Source of the DNA: Melastoma dodecandrum
Taxonomy: Eukaryota; Streptophyta; Magnoliopsida; Myrtales; Melastomataceae
Assembly: GCA_029817715.1 (NCBI GenBank)
Contig: JARUPY010000292.1
Coordinates: 3,675,001-3,739,000 of the forward strand
Direction of reading: 5' to 3'
Length of the DNA stretch: 64,000 bases
The notes under the pieces: model-generated
Told to the model about the DNA's origin: nothing
Seen by the model: the letters and a program-made list of their open reading frames with translations, nothing else
The model's database searches: none
Program-made: the position numbers and the translations under genes
Part shown: positions 46,459-55,721 of the stretch, piece by piece
How the letters are laid out: every line of letters begins with the position of its first letter
Numbering within the stretch: position 1 is the stretch's first letter

Positions 46459-47102
46459 ACCGGCATCTCCCCCGGCAGCGCCGGACTGGTCCTGGGCAGG
46501 CCCGTTCCGATCATGGAATCGCGGGTGACCAGGGCTGCGAGCGCGTCCTCGGAGAAGCCCTCCGTGTCCGCGGGCCGCATCGGCAGGACCATGTAGCGGG
46601 TCTCCGCCGTCGAATCCCAGACGGTGATGCGGGTGGTCTCCGGCAGCGTCACCCCGAACTCGGCCAGCACGCCGCTGGGATCGATCACCGCCCGGGCCCG
46701 GTAGGGCGGCGCCTTGTACCAGACCGGCGGCAGGCCGAGCACCGGCCAGGGGTAGCAGGAGCAGAGGGTGCAGACGACGAGGTTGTGGATCTCGGGGGTG
46801 TTGGCGACCACCACCATATGCTCGCCGCCCCGGCCGCCGATGTCGAGTTCGGCGATGGCCGGCGTGGCGTCGGCGAGGAGCCGGGCTCGGTATTCGGGAT
46901 CGACCCAGGCCCGGGCCACGACCCGGGCGCCCGCATGCGGGCCGACCTTGGTCTCGTAGAGCTCGACCAGGGCGTCGAGGGCGGCCGGTTCGATATAGCC
47001 CTTCTCGGTAAGCAGGGATTCGAGCGCCCGCACCCGCGCCTCGATGGGCGAGAGGTCGCTGCCGTGATGCGCGTGATCGTGATCGGCGTGGTGGTGGCTC
47101 AT
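46455..47102 (-). CDS. nthA: nitrile hydratase alpha subunit, cobalt type
   Basis: A 215-residue subunit. The metal-binding loop VCTLCSC (residues 110-116) has Thr in the second position, the mark of cobalt-type enzymes; iron-type enzymes have Ser there. The N-terminus is unusually His-rich ([14 protein letters not shown]), which may help to gather cobalt. The C-terminus carries the GIPVLD-like substrate pocket in other members; here PEIHNLV and [14 protein letters not shown] are seen. The ATG complemented at 47100-47102 is used. It is the first gene of the three. Confidence 0.95.
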   Translation of the reverse strand: MSHHHADHDHAHHGSDLSPIEARVRALESLLTEKGYIEPAALDALVELYETKVGPHAGARVVARAWVDPEYRARLLADATPAIAELDIGGRGGEHMVVVANTPEIHNLVVCTLCSCYPWPVLGLPPVWYKAPPYRARAVIDPSGVLAEFGVTLPETTRITVWDSTAETRYMVLPMRPADTEGFSEDALAALVTRDSMIGTGLPRTSPALPGEMPV

Positions 47103-47307
47103 CCCGCTCTCCCGCCGATGCGCAGGCCGCGCCGTGCCGCTTCCCGCCGCGGCGGCACCCACCGCACCTATACCAACCGAAGCCGGCGCGCGGCGATACG
47201 CAAATGTCCCAAATTTTTCGGGAGCGTTTGGCATCGGTTCAGAATTATGCAGCTACCCACGTTAGACCGATTCCAGTATACCAAAGCGAAGGGGTCAGGA
47301 CACGGTC

Positions 47308-48012
47308 ATGAATGACGACGCCGCGAAGCCGACAGCCGCAGCGGAGCCGGACCGGAACGTGGGCGCCTACGCCACGGCCATCGGCCAGCACCTCGCCCTG
47401 CCCATCCGCGATTATTTCACGGTGGTGGAGCGCGAGCCGCTGCCCGCGCAGCTCGGCGCCCTCGTGGCGCGGTTCGAGGCGGCGGTGGCGGCGGGCGGCC
47501 AGGTCGTGCCGTTCGATTTCCGCGGCGACATCATCAAGGCGCTGCCGGCCTTGCGGACCTTCGCGCTGTCCCTGGTGGGGGACATCAGCCGCGCCGACGA
47601 CCTCGTCCAGGAGACGTTCGTGAAGGCCTGGGCCAACCAGGAGCGGTTCCGGCCCGGCACGAATTTCACCGCGTGGCTGTTCACGATCCTGCGCAACCAG
47701 TTCTACTCGGAGCTGCGCAAGACGCGGCGCGAGATCGAGGATGTGGATGGGACGCACGCGAGCCTGATGGCCAGCCCGTCCGATCAGGAGGATGCCAGCA
47801 CCCTCAAGGTCGTGTGGGCGCGCCTCGAAGGGCTGCCGGTCGCGCAGAAGCAGGCGCTGCTCCTGGTCGGCGCCGAGGGCCACACCTACGAGGAGGCGGC
47901 GAGCAAGCTCGGCTGCCAGGTCGGTACGGTGAAAAGCCGGGTGAGCCGGGCGCGTTCGTCGCTGCTCGGGACCCTCGGAGGCGGCATCGCCGGACGGGTT
48001 CCGGCCTCCTGA
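47308..48012 (+). CDS. EcfG-type ECF sigma factor with NepR-like N-terminal extension
   Basis: A 234-residue protein. The C-terminal 160 residues are an ECF sigma factor: region 2 with DDLVQETFVKAWANQERF and GTNFTAWLFTILRNQFYSELRKTRRE, and region 4 with YEEAASKLGCQVGTVKSRVSRARSSL. The first 65 residues form an extension whose central part, IGQHLALPIRDYFTVVEREPLPAQLGALVARFE (24-56), follows the NepR anti-sigma pattern. Such a fusion could self-inhibit until a PhyR-like partner acts. The extension is read as NepR-like from pattern only. It is divergent from nthA. Confidence 0.85.
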   Translation: MNDDAAKPTAAAEPDRNVGAYATAIGQHLALPIRDYFTVVEREPLPAQLGALVARFEAAVAAGGQVVPFDFRGDIIKALPALRTFALSLVGDISRADDLVQETFVKAWANQERFRPGTNFTAWLFTILRNQFYSELRKTRREIEDVDGTHASLMASPSDQEDASTLKVVWARLEGLPVAQKQALLLVGAEGHTYEEAASKLGCQVGTVKSRVSRARSSLLGTLGGGIAGRVPAS

Positions 48013-48328
48013 CGCCGCGGCGCAGTGCGGCCGGCCCTCGGGGTTGCGCGGATCTGGGCGGCGCCGTCGACGACCTGAAACAGGATCGCGAGGATGGGCG
48101 GGGCCGGGATCTGTGGCGGCGCTTTCGCACGGCGCGACCCCGCAGGCACCGCGGTTTCGGCCCGAGCCTTTGACTTGGACGCCCGGCCCGAACCGGCTTC
48201 GGAACCGAGGTCGCTGTGCGGCGCACACGCGGCGGCCTTGCCTTCGTGCGCCCCCTTCGCCAAGCTGATCGGCCCTAATCCGTGCGGGACGCCGGCCGCC
48301 GCGCCGTCCCTACCAGTCGAGTATTGCG
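48013..48328. other. intergenic upstream of dnaN
   Basis: 316 GC-rich bases without a supported gene. They presumably carry the dnaN promoter. Confidence 0.45.
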
Positions 48329-49450
48329 ATGAGAGTCACTGTCGAGCGCGCGGCCCTGCTCAGGTCGCTCGGCCACGTGCACCGGGTCGTCGAGCGCCGC
48401 AACACGATCCCGATCCTGTCGAACGTGCTGCTGCGCGCGGAAGGCTCCGGTCTCCAGCTCCGGGCGACCGACCTCGACATCGAGGTCACCGAGGGCGTGC
48501 CGGCGGACGTGTCGGATGCCGGCGCCACCACGGTGCCGGCCCACGTGATCTACGACATCGTGCGCAAGCTCCCGGAGGGCGCTCAGGTCTCCCTGGAGAC
48601 CGGCGGCGAATCTGGCCAGATGACGATCCGCTCCGGCCGCTCGCGCTTCGCGCTCGGCGCCCTGCCGGAGGGCGATTTCCCGGACCTTGCCGCCGGCGAG
48701 ATGCCCCACGGATTCGAGATCGCGGGCGCCGACCTGAAGCGGCTCATCGACAAGACGCAGTTCGCGATCTCCACCGAGGAGACGCGCTACTACCTGAACG
48801 GCATCTACCTGCACACGCTGGAGACCGAGAATGGCCCTGTGATGCGGGCGGTCGCCACCGACGGCCACCGGCTCGCCCGGGTGGAAATCCCCGCCCCCCA
48901 GGGTAGCGTCGGCATGCCCGGCGTGATCGTGCCCCGCAAGGCGGTGGCCGAGATCCAGAAGCTTCTGGACGATGGCGGCGAGTCCGTCGCGGTCGACCTC
49001 TCGCCGGCCAAGATCCGCCTGCGCTTCGCCGGCGGCCTGACCCTGATCTCCAAGCTGATCGACGGTACGTTCCCGGATTACCAGCGGGTGATCCCGGCCA
49101 ACAACGACAAGCGGCTGACCGTCGAGCGCGACGCCTTCGCCAAGGCCGTGGACCGCGTCTCGACGATCTCGTCCGAGCGCGGGCGCGCCGTGAAGCTCGG
49201 GCTCGCGGAAGGGCGCCTCGCCCTGTCGGTGAACAACCCGGATTCGGGCAGCGCCACCGAGGAGCTCGACGTCGATTACGAGGCGGCCAATCTCGATATC
49301 GGCTTCAACGCCCGCTACCTGCTCGACATCACGGCGCAGCTCGAAGGGGACACCGCCCTGTTCAAGCTCGCCGATCCGGGCTCGCCGACCCTGATCCAGG
49401 ACCGTGAGGGCGCACCGGCGCTCTACGTGCTGATGCCGATGCGGGTGTGA
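48329..49450 (+). CDS. dnaN: DNA polymerase III beta subunit (sliding clamp)
   Basis: A 373-residue clamp protein that holds the replicase on DNA. Typical features are MRVTVERAALLRSLGHVHRVVERRNTIPILSNVLL at the start, RFALGALPEGDFPDL, TDGHRLARVEI, and the C-terminal PGSPTLIQDREGAPALYVLMPMRV. Length is normal. recF follows after 208 bases containing a repeat. dnaA is not in the visible region. Confidence 0.97.
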   Translation: MRVTVERAALLRSLGHVHRVVERRNTIPILSNVLLRAEGSGLQLRATDLDIEVTEGVPADVSDAGATTVPAHVIYDIVRKLPEGAQVSLETGGESGQMTIRSGRSRFALGALPEGDFPDLAAGEMPHGFEIAGADLKRLIDKTQFAISTEETRYYLNGIYLHTLETENGPVMRAVATDGHRLARVEIPAPQGSVGMPGVIVPRKAVAEIQKLLDDGGESVAVDLSPAKIRLRFAGGLTLISKLIDGTFPDYQRVIPANNDKRLTVERDAFAKAVDRVSTISSERGRAVKLGLAEGRLALSVNNPDSGSATEELDVDYEAANLDIGFNARYLLDITAQLEGDTALFKLADPGSPTLIQDREGAPALYVLMPMRV

Positions 49451-49478
49451 GGCTGCGGCGCTACTCCCGTTCCTGCCC

Positions 49479-49591
49479 TCATCCTGAGGTGCCGGAGCGC
49501 AGCGGAGGCCTCAAGGGTGGCCTCCAGATGGCGATGTGGATCCTGGAGACCTCCTTCGAGGCCCGCTGGAGCGGGCACCTCAGGACGAGGT
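49479..49591. repeat. dispersed palindromic repeat, copy B
   Basis: It opens CTCATCCTGAGGTGCCGGAG and closes with GGGCACCTCAGGACGAGG. The outer arms are near-inverse copies. It lies in the dnaN-recF spacer. Confidence 0.85.
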
Positions 49592-49658
49592 GATTGGATG
49601 GGATGTCAGACAACAATGGACGGTTGAGCGCAGCGCGCCTCAACGCCTCGGTTCCGCG

Positions 49659-50813
49659 ATGAGCAATATCCTCGATCCGCGGATCGAGCCCAACGGGGCG
49701 GATCTGCGCGTCACCCGCCTGATCGCCCGCGATTTCCGCAACCACGCCGACCTCGAACTGAATCCCGAGGCCCGGTTCGTCGCGCTGGTCGGGGAGAACG
49801 GGGCCGGCAAGACCAACCTGCTCGAAGCGCTCTCGCTGTTCGTGCCGGGTCGGGGCCTCCGTCGGGCCGAGTTCGCCACCATGGCGCGCGCCGGCGGCCC
49901 GGGCGGCTTCGCCGTGTCCCTCACCCTCGACCGGGACGGCGCCGAGCACCGGCTCGGCACCGGCCTGGAGCCGCCGGGGCCGGACGGGCGCACCAGCCGG
50001 CTCTGCCGGATCGATGGCGCCTCCGCCTCTTCCCCGGTGGCGTTCAGCGAGTTCCTCCGGGTGGTCTGGCTGACGCCGGATCTCGACGGGCTGTTCCGCG
50101 GTGCCGCGGGCGACCGGCGCCGGTTCCTCGACCGGCTCGTGCTGGCGGTCGATGCCGGCCACGGGGCGCGGGTCTCCGCGATGGAGCGGGCCCTGCGCTC
50201 GCGCAACCGCCTGCTGGAGGACCGGCCCGACGACGACCGCTGGCTCGACGCGGTGGAGCGGGAGGTCGCCGAACTCGGCGTCGCCGTGGCGCTGGCCCGC
50301 CGGGAGACCGCGGAGCGCCTGGACCGGCTGATCGCCGAGACCCGGGACGACGCCCAGCCCTTCCCCTGGGCCTCGATCCGCCTGGAGGGCGACCTCGACG
50401 ACCTCGTGGCGGTCTGGCCGGCGATCGAGGCGGAGGACCGCTTCCGGCTGGCCCTGCGCAACGGCCGCCACCGGGACCGGGCGGCGGGCCGTACGCTGAT
50501 CGGGCCGCAGACCAGCGACCTCGTGGTCCGGCACGGCCCCAAGGACGTGCCGGCGGGGACCGCCTCGACCGGCGAGCAGAAGGCCCTGCTGATCGGCCTC
50601 GTCCTGGCCCATGCGCGCCTCGTGCGCGCCATGAGCGGCATCGCCCCCGTGATCCTGCTCGACGAGGTGGCGGCGCATCTCGATCCGCGCCGCCGCGCCG
50701 GCCTGTTCGAGGCGCTGGAGGCCCTGCCGGGTCAGGTCTGGATGACCGGCGCCGACCCGGACGCCTTCGCGCAGGCCGGCGACCGGACCGAGGTGCTGCG
50801 GATCGGGGCCTGA
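49659..50813 (+). CDS. recF: DNA replication/repair protein RecF
   Basis: A 384-residue SMC-like ATPase that loads RecA at gapped DNA with RecO and RecR. Seen: DFRNHADLELNPEARFVALVGENGAGKTNLLEALSLF (Walker A), the signature ASTGEQKALLIGL, Walker B PVILLDEVAAHLD, and the final WMTGADPDAFA. The ATG at 49659 gives the expected N-terminus. It ends three bases before the second chemoreceptor gene on the opposite strand. Confidence 0.96.
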   Translation: MSNILDPRIEPNGADLRVTRLIARDFRNHADLELNPEARFVALVGENGAGKTNLLEALSLFVPGRGLRRAEFATMARAGGPGGFAVSLTLDRDGAEHRLGTGLEPPGPDGRTSRLCRIDGASASSPVAFSEFLRVVWLTPDLDGLFRGAAGDRRRFLDRLVLAVDAGHGARVSAMERALRSRNRLLEDRPDDDRWLDAVEREVAELGVAVALARRETAERLDRLIAETRDDAQPFPWASIRLEGDLDDLVAVWPAIEAEDRFRLALRNGRHRDRAAGRTLIGPQTSDLVVRHGPKDVPAGTASTGEQKALLIGLVLAHARLVRAMSGIAPVILLDEVAAHLDPRRRAGLFEALEALPGQVWMTGADPDAFAQAGDRTEVLRIGA

Positions 50814-50816
50814 CCC

Positions 50817-52508
50817 TCAGGCGGCCCGGAGGGAGCCGAGGAAGCGGGACACCTCGGCACCCAGATGGTCGGACTGGTGCGACAGCATGCCGGCCGCATC
50901 GAGCACCTGGGCGGCGGCGGCACCGGTCGCTTCGGAGGATTGCGCCACGCCGGTGATGTTGCTGGTCACCTGATCCGTGCCGGCCGCCGCCTGGGCGACG
51001 TTGCGGACGATCTCCTGGGTCGCCGCGCCCTGCTCCTCGACGGCCGCCGCGATCGTGGTCGCGACGCCGTTGATCTCGCGGATGCGTGCCGTGATCGCGC
51101 CGATCGCCGCCACCGCCTGCCCGGTCACCCCCTGGATCTGGCCGATCTGCTGGCTGATCTCCTCGGTGGCCTTGGCGGTCTGATTGGCCAGTTCCTTCAC
51201 CTCGGCGGCCACCACCGCGAAGCCGCGCCCCGCATCGCCGGCCCGGGCCGCCTCGATCGTGGCGTTGAGGGCCAGCAGGTTGGTCTGGCCGGCGATGGTC
51301 GAGATCAGCCCGACCACCTCGCCGATGCGGGTCGCCGCCTGGCTCAAGGCCTTCACGAGGTGCTGGGTCTGGTCCGCCTCGCCGACCGCCGTCTGGGCGA
51401 GATTGGCCGAGCCGAGCACCTGCCGGCCGATCTCCTGAACCGACGAGCCCAGTTCCTCGGCCGCCGCCGCCACCGTCTGCACGTTCGTGGACGCCTCCTC
51501 GGCCGCCGCCGCCACCGCGGTCGACTGGGTCGCCGTCTGCGACGCCGAGGTCGTCATGGTCTGGGCGGTGGCCTGCAGCTCCGTGGCCGAGGCGGAGACC
51601 GTCCCGACGATGCTGCCGACCGCCCGCTCGAAGCCGTCCGCCAGTTCCAGCATGGTGCGCTTGCGCTCGGCCGCGGCGGCCTCGTCGGCGCGGCGCTTGA
51701 CCTCGGCCTCCGCGGCGGCCTTTTGCGCGACCATCGCCTTGATGTCCTCGACCGCCTTGCCGACTGCGCCGATCTCGTCTTGGCGGGCCGCCTCCTGGAT
51801 CTCAGTGTCGATCTCGCCCTGCGCCATGCGCTGCAGGACCTTCACCAGCCGATCGAGGGGGCGGCTGATGCCGAGCGTCGCGATGAGCACCGCGGTGAGC
51901 AGGCCCGCCAGCATCCCGAGGCCGCTGACGATCATCAGAGTGCGGCGGGTCGCGTTGGTCTGATCGGTCAGATCGTCGGAGCCTTTCTCCATGTAGGTCT
52001 TGATGTCTTCGGCAAGCGCGTTCCCGTCGGCCAGCAGACCGGAGAAGATCGGATCGATCGCCGAATGGACCAGCGCGATGGCCTGATCGTTCTGGTTGCT
52101 GGTGCCGAGCCGGCGAACCTCGCTCACATCGCGCAGGTATCGCTCGATGCGAGCGGCCTGCTCATCGAGGCGGCCCGTGAAGCTCGGTGCATGCGCGCGG
52201 AGCGTGGGCAGGAGATCCCGCACCTTGGGCACGACCGCTTCGAAACCCTTGTTGGCCGCCTGCATTTGCCCCTGCTCGGTCTCCGCGATGATGCGATACA
52301 CCCAGTAGTTGAGCTCGATGATCAGGCGGTTGAGCCGGCGCGCCTCGGCGACGGCCGCCGCCTCGTTGGTGATGAATCGGCTGTAGCCGTCGTCGATCGT
52401 CGTCATTCGTGACTGCGCGTACCAGACGCAGGCGCCGACGAGGGTGCCGATCAAGGCGATGACGGCTGCGATCTTGGGCAGGATCTTGATGTTGGACAGA
52501 CGTAGCAC
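50817..52508 (-). CDS. methyl-accepting chemotaxis protein
   Basis: A chemoreceptor of about 563 residues (573 if the TTG at 52538 is used; the GTG complemented at 52506-52508 gives the usual [13 protein letters not shown] start). A first transmembrane helix near the start, a periplasmic four-helix-type sensor (about 40-190), a second transmembrane helix, HAMP, then a full MA domain with the hairpin [21 protein letters not shown]. It ends soon after the signalling helices (RFLGSLRAA) and has no globin. Its MA domain closely resembles that of the globin-bearing receptor. Confidence 0.92.
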   Translation of the reverse strand: MLRLSNIKILPKIAAVIALIGTLVGACVWYAQSRMTTIDDGYSRFITNEAAAVAEARRLNRLIIELNYWVYRIIAETEQGQMQAANKGFEAVVPKVRDLLPTLRAHAPSFTGRLDEQAARIERYLRDVSEVRRLGTSNQNDQAIALVHSAIDPIFSGLLADGNALAEDIKTYMEKGSDDLTDQTNATRRTLMIVSGLGMLAGLLTAVLIATLGISRPLDRLVKVLQRMAQGEIDTEIQEAARQDEIGAVGKAVEDIKAMVAQKAAAEAEVKRRADEAAAAERKRTMLELADGFERAVGSIVGTVSASATELQATAQTMTTSASQTATQSTAVAAAAEEASTNVQTVAAAAEELGSSVQEIGRQVLGSANLAQTAVGEADQTQHLVKALSQAATRIGEVVGLISTIAGQTNLLALNATIEAARAGDAGRGFAVVAAEVKELANQTAKATEEISQQIGQIQGVTGQAVAAIGAITARIREINGVATTIAAAVEEQGAATQEIVRNVAQAAAGTDQVTSNITGVAQSSEATGAAAAQVLDAAGMLSHQSDHLGAEVSRFLGSLRAA

Positions 52509-52925
52509 GATCTTCAAGCCCCGAGACGGAATCGACAACTGTTGGCGGTATGTGCTCTGCGTCTACAATCGCGACCACTTGTAAAAAAGAACTTAATCGA
52601 ATTATCATGTCAAGCGGAATTCGCCATTCTCTGCAGAAATATAAATTACCCGGCGACAAATTTCGTTATCTACTGCTGAATAATACGAAGACAGCAATCG
52701 GCGATGTTGTTTTGAACGATTAGAAACTTAAATCTTATTTCTGAAATTGCATATTGATGGTCGAATTTATCGGAATATACTGCTGATGCTTCGTGTTCGC
52801 ACGTGCGATAGGGCGTCGGCGCCGGTGTTGCGACGCCCGCGCAGGTCCGGCCTTTTCAGCGGGCGGAGCGGCGCCACATAGGAGGCCCGGCACGCCGCCG
52901 AAGTGCTCACGGAACCGAAAAGCGC
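52509..52925. other. intergenic, AT-rich
   Basis: About 415 bases between divergent genes. The middle (52570-52790) is clearly AT-rich and probably carries both promoters. No gene is supported. Confidence 0.5.
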
Positions 52926-53321
52926 ATGTCCAAGCCCGTCCACGCCATGATTCGCGTCCTCGAAGAGGCGCGCGCGCGCGACTTCTACGCCCGCGCCTTC
53001 GGACTCGAACTCGCCGAGAAATTCGACTTCCCGGACTTCACCCTGATCTACCTGCGCGATCCCGCCTCGCCCTTCGAACTCGAGCTCACGGTCAACAAGG
53101 GGCGCGACAAGCCCTACGATCTCGGCGACGGCTACGGCCACATCGCCGTGGTGGTCGATGATGTCGAGGCCGAGCACGCCCGGCACAAGCGCGAGGGCTT
53201 CACGGCGACTGACGTGAAGACGCTCAAGCACGGCGAGGACGTGCTGGCGCGGTTCTTCTTCGCCACGGATCCCGACGGCTACAAGATCGAGGTCATCCAG
53301 CGCGGCGGGCGTTTCGCCTGA
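52926..53321 (+). CDS. gloA: lactoylglutathione lyase (glyoxalase I)
   Basis: A 131-residue VOC-fold enzyme. Metal-ligand positions fit the family: His in VHAMIRV near the start, Glu in SPFELELTVNKG, His in GYGHIAVVVDD, and Glu in YKIEVIQRG. It converts the methylglyoxal-glutathione hemithioacetal to lactoylglutathione, the substrate of GloB encoded 26 kb away. The ATG at 52926 is used. Confidence 0.93.
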   Translation: MSKPVHAMIRVLEEARARDFYARAFGLELAEKFDFPDFTLIYLRDPASPFELELTVNKGRDKPYDLGDGYGHIAVVVDDVEAEHARHKREGFTATDVKTLKHGEDVLARFFFATDPDGYKIEVIQRGGRFA

Positions 53322-53362
53322 CCGTCCCGGAACCGCCGTCCCGAAAAACGCATCCGAGTTCC

Positions 53363-53950
53363 ATGCAGGACAAGACCCGTATCGTCTGCATCCGCCACGG
53401 GCAGTCGACCTTCAACGCCGCCCACAAGCTCGGGGGCGGCGATCCGGGCCTCCTGGATGCCCGGCTGACGGAGGTGGGGCAAGCCCAGGCCCGGGCCGCA
53501 CGGGATCGGCTCGCCGCGATCCCGTTCGAGCTGGTGGTGGTCTCGCCGCTCACCCGGGCGATCGAGACCGCCGCGATCCTGTTCGGCGACCATCCGAGCC
53601 GGCCGCATGTGCTGGTCGAGGTGCTGCACCGGGAATGCCAGGAGAGCAGCTGCGACGTCGGCCGGGCGGCCTCGGAGATCGCCGCCGAGTTCCCGCATCT
53701 CGATGTCGGGCATCTGCCTGAAGTCTGGTGGCACGCGGAGCCGGGCTGCGAGGTCGGCGGCTATCCGGTGGAGCCGCGTCCCCTGTTCGACGCCCGGGTC
53801 GCGGCGTTCCGGGACTGGCTGCAGGCGCGGCCGGAGCGGACCATCGCGGTCGTCGGGCACGGCACGTTCTTCTACCACCTCACCGGCACGTTCCTGGAGA
53901 ATTGCGGCGTCATCGACTTCGATGTGGACGCCACGCCCGCCGCCGCCTGA
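53363..53950 (+). CDS. histidine phosphatase-family protein
   Basis: A 195-residue phosphoglycerate-mutase-fold protein. The catalytic RHGQST motif (about 11-16) and the second His in VVGHGTFFYHLT are visible, with SPLTRAIETAAILFG in between. The substrate is not known; close relatives include cofactor-type phosphatases. It starts 41 bases after gloA and ends exactly where the next gene ends on the other strand. Confidence 0.9.
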   Translation: MQDKTRIVCIRHGQSTFNAAHKLGGGDPGLLDARLTEVGQAQARAARDRLAAIPFELVVVSPLTRAIETAAILFGDHPSRPHVLVEVLHRECQESSCDVGRAASEIAAEFPHLDVGHLPEVWWHAEPGCEVGGYPVEPRPLFDARVAAFRDWLQARPERTIAVVGHGTFFYHLTGTFLENCGVIDFDVDATPAAA

Positions 53951-54667
53951 TCAGGCCGGCGCCCTGGCCCGCACCGCGTCGAGGCGCTGCCGTGCGCCGG
54001 CCAGTTCGATCTCCGGGGCCTGCTGGCCGATCGCCAGGACCCCGTCGAGGATCGCGCAGGCCGCCTCCCACGTGCCGGGCACGAACGGCGCCGCGCCCTC
54101 CGCGACCTCCGCGGCGCAGCGCGCGTCGTCCGCGGACCGTCGCGCCGCGGTCGCCGTCCGCGCGACCGCGGCGGTGACCGCGCCCTCGCGCCAGCGCCGC
54201 GCCCGGGCGGCCGCCTGTGAGCGGGCGCCGCCGGTCCAGGCCGCCGCCTGCGCCGCCGCCATCGCGACTTTCAGGTCCGGGGCTTCCGCGCAGGTCTCGG
54301 CCGCCGCGTCCAGGCCGGCGAGGCTGCAGAGTGGCGCGAGGATGCGCCGGACGCTCTCGAGGGCCAGTCGTCGCGTGCGCGCGGCCTCGACCTCCGGGCT
54401 GTCGGCGCTGCCGGACAGGCGCAGCACGAAGACCATCAGCTCCGAGCGCACCGCATCCGGCATGGCGTCGTTCAGCCCGAGGGCGTAGGCCGCGATCGGC
54501 CGCGAGAAGCAGGGCGGGCAATCCGCGCTGGAGCGGATCGCCCGATAGGGCAGACCGGCCGCGACGATCGCCGCCTCGTTGATGCAGGTCCCGCCGTCCG
54601 GGCCGGGGAAAGGATGCGATCCGGCGAGGAGGCGCCAGTTCAGGATCGTCTCGAAGTCGGGATGCAT
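53951..54667 (-). CDS. hypothetical protein, cysteine-containing
   Basis: A 238-residue protein of no recognised family. The first 80 residues look conserved-like: MHPDFETILNWRLLAGSHPFPGPDGGTCINEAAIVAAGLPYR and SSADCPPCFSRPIAAYALGLND with a CxxC pair. The remainder is Ala/Arg-rich and helical, of low complexity. Its stop abuts the histidine phosphatase stop with no spacer (TGATCA). The start is the ATG complemented at 54665-54667. Confidence 0.68.
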   Translation of the reverse strand: MHPDFETILNWRLLAGSHPFPGPDGGTCINEAAIVAAGLPYRAIRSSADCPPCFSRPIAAYALGLNDAMPDAVRSELMVFVLRLSGSADSPEVEAARTRRLALESVRRILAPLCSLAGLDAAAETCAEAPDLKVAMAAAQAAAWTGGARSQAAARARRWREGAVTAAVARTATAARRSADDARCAAEVAEGAAPFVPGTWEAACAILDGVLAIGQQAPEIELAGARQRLDAVRARAPA

Positions 54668-54728
54668 CGGGGCGCGCTCTCCGTCTCGGGCGCGCAGCGT
54701 GGCACGCTGTGGCCCGGAAGGCGAGGCC

Positions 54729-55721
54729 TCAGCCCGCCAGACCCGGTGCGAGGCCGGAGAGCATCGCGGCGCCGAGCACCAGCACGAAGGCGGCTGCGAT
54801 CAATTCGAGGCCGCCGAGGGCCAGCAGCCCCGCCCGGCCCCGGCCGCCCGCGAGGCGCAGGGCCGCGCGCTTGGCGAAGACCGCGAGGCCGGCCAGCGCC
54901 GTGGTCGTGAGCGCCGTGCCCAGCGCCATGGCGAGCACCGCCAGCACGCCCGCACCGGGCACGCCCTGCGACACCGCGAAGACCAGCACCAGCACCGCCC
55001 CGGCGCAGGTCCGCGAACCCGCGGCCAGCACCACGCCGGCCCGCTCGCGCCACGTATCCATCGTCTCGAGGGCCTGCGGTCCGGGCAGATGGCTGCACCC
55101 CGGCCCGCACGCGGCGTCGAGCTGCACGAGCCGCCCGGCCTTGCGCCAGGTCAGCACCAGCCCGATCAGGGCGACGAGGGCGAAGCTCACCATCTCGATC
55201 AGGGTGCCGGCCCGGGTGATGCTGGCCGCCGTGGCGTTCAGGATCAGGCTGCCGATCCCCACGATCGCCCCGGCGACGGCCGCCTGGAGCAGGGCGGCGC
55301 AGAGGCTCAGCGCGCAGCCGCGCCGGAACGCCCGCTCGCCCGCCAGGATGTAGCCGGCGATCACCGCCTTGCCGTGGCCGGGCCCGGCGGCGTGGAACAC
55401 GCCGTACGCGAAGGCGAGCCCGATCAACGGAGACCAACTGCCGCCACCCCGGAGCGCGCTCACCGCGGCGTTGAGGCTGCGCGAAAAGCTCGCCTGCAGC
55501 GCCAGGATGATCCCGCCGAGGCCGGTCGCCGCCGGGGCGGCCTCGCGAAACCCGATGCCGAAGGGCGAGCGCGGCGGCGGGGCAGCCAGGCCGGGCGCGA
55601 CCAGCCACGCGATCCCGGCGGCCAGGAGCGCCGCCAGTCCGATCGCCGCCGCCATCAGGCCGAGCCTCAAGCCGAGCCGTCCCGCCCCGGCGGGGGCCGC
55701 GATCCCGATCCCTACGGACAT
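54729..55721 (-). CDS. NicO-family nickel/cobalt-type transporter
   Basis: A 330-residue membrane protein. The signature GVFHAAGPGHGKAVIAGYIL (about 100-120) is the NicO/RcnA-type His motif; a second transmembrane half with ACGPGCSH between segments follows. About seven helices can be counted. It may export or import Ni, Co or Zn. Its ATG overlaps the stop of the upstream DUF1007 gene by about ten bases, so the two are translated as a unit. Confidence 0.88.
   Translation of the reverse strand: MSVGIGIAAPAGAGRLGLRLGLMAAAIGLAALLAAGIAWLVAPGLAAPPPRSPFGIGFREAAPAATGLGGIILALQASFSRSLNAAVSALRGGGSWSPLIGLAFAYGVFHAAGPGHGKAVIAGYILAGERAFRRGCALSLCAALLQAAVAGAIVGIGSLILNATAASITRAGTLIEMVSFALVALIGLVLTWRKAGRLVQLDAACGPGCSHLPGPQALETMDTWRERAGVVLAAGSRTCAGAVLVLVFAVSQGVPGAGVLAVLAMALGTALTTTALAGLAVFAKRAALRLAGGRGRAGLLALGGLELIAAAFVLVLGAAMLSGLAPGLAG

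Noticed and set aside
47886..48263. Minus-strand frame between the sigma factor and dnaN
   Set aside because: It overlaps the sigma factor's conserved end and has no family signature or clear start.
48329..50813. Replication origin near dnaN-recF
   Set aside because: No dnaA gene and no cluster of DnaA boxes was noticed; dnaN and recF alone are not enough in this class.
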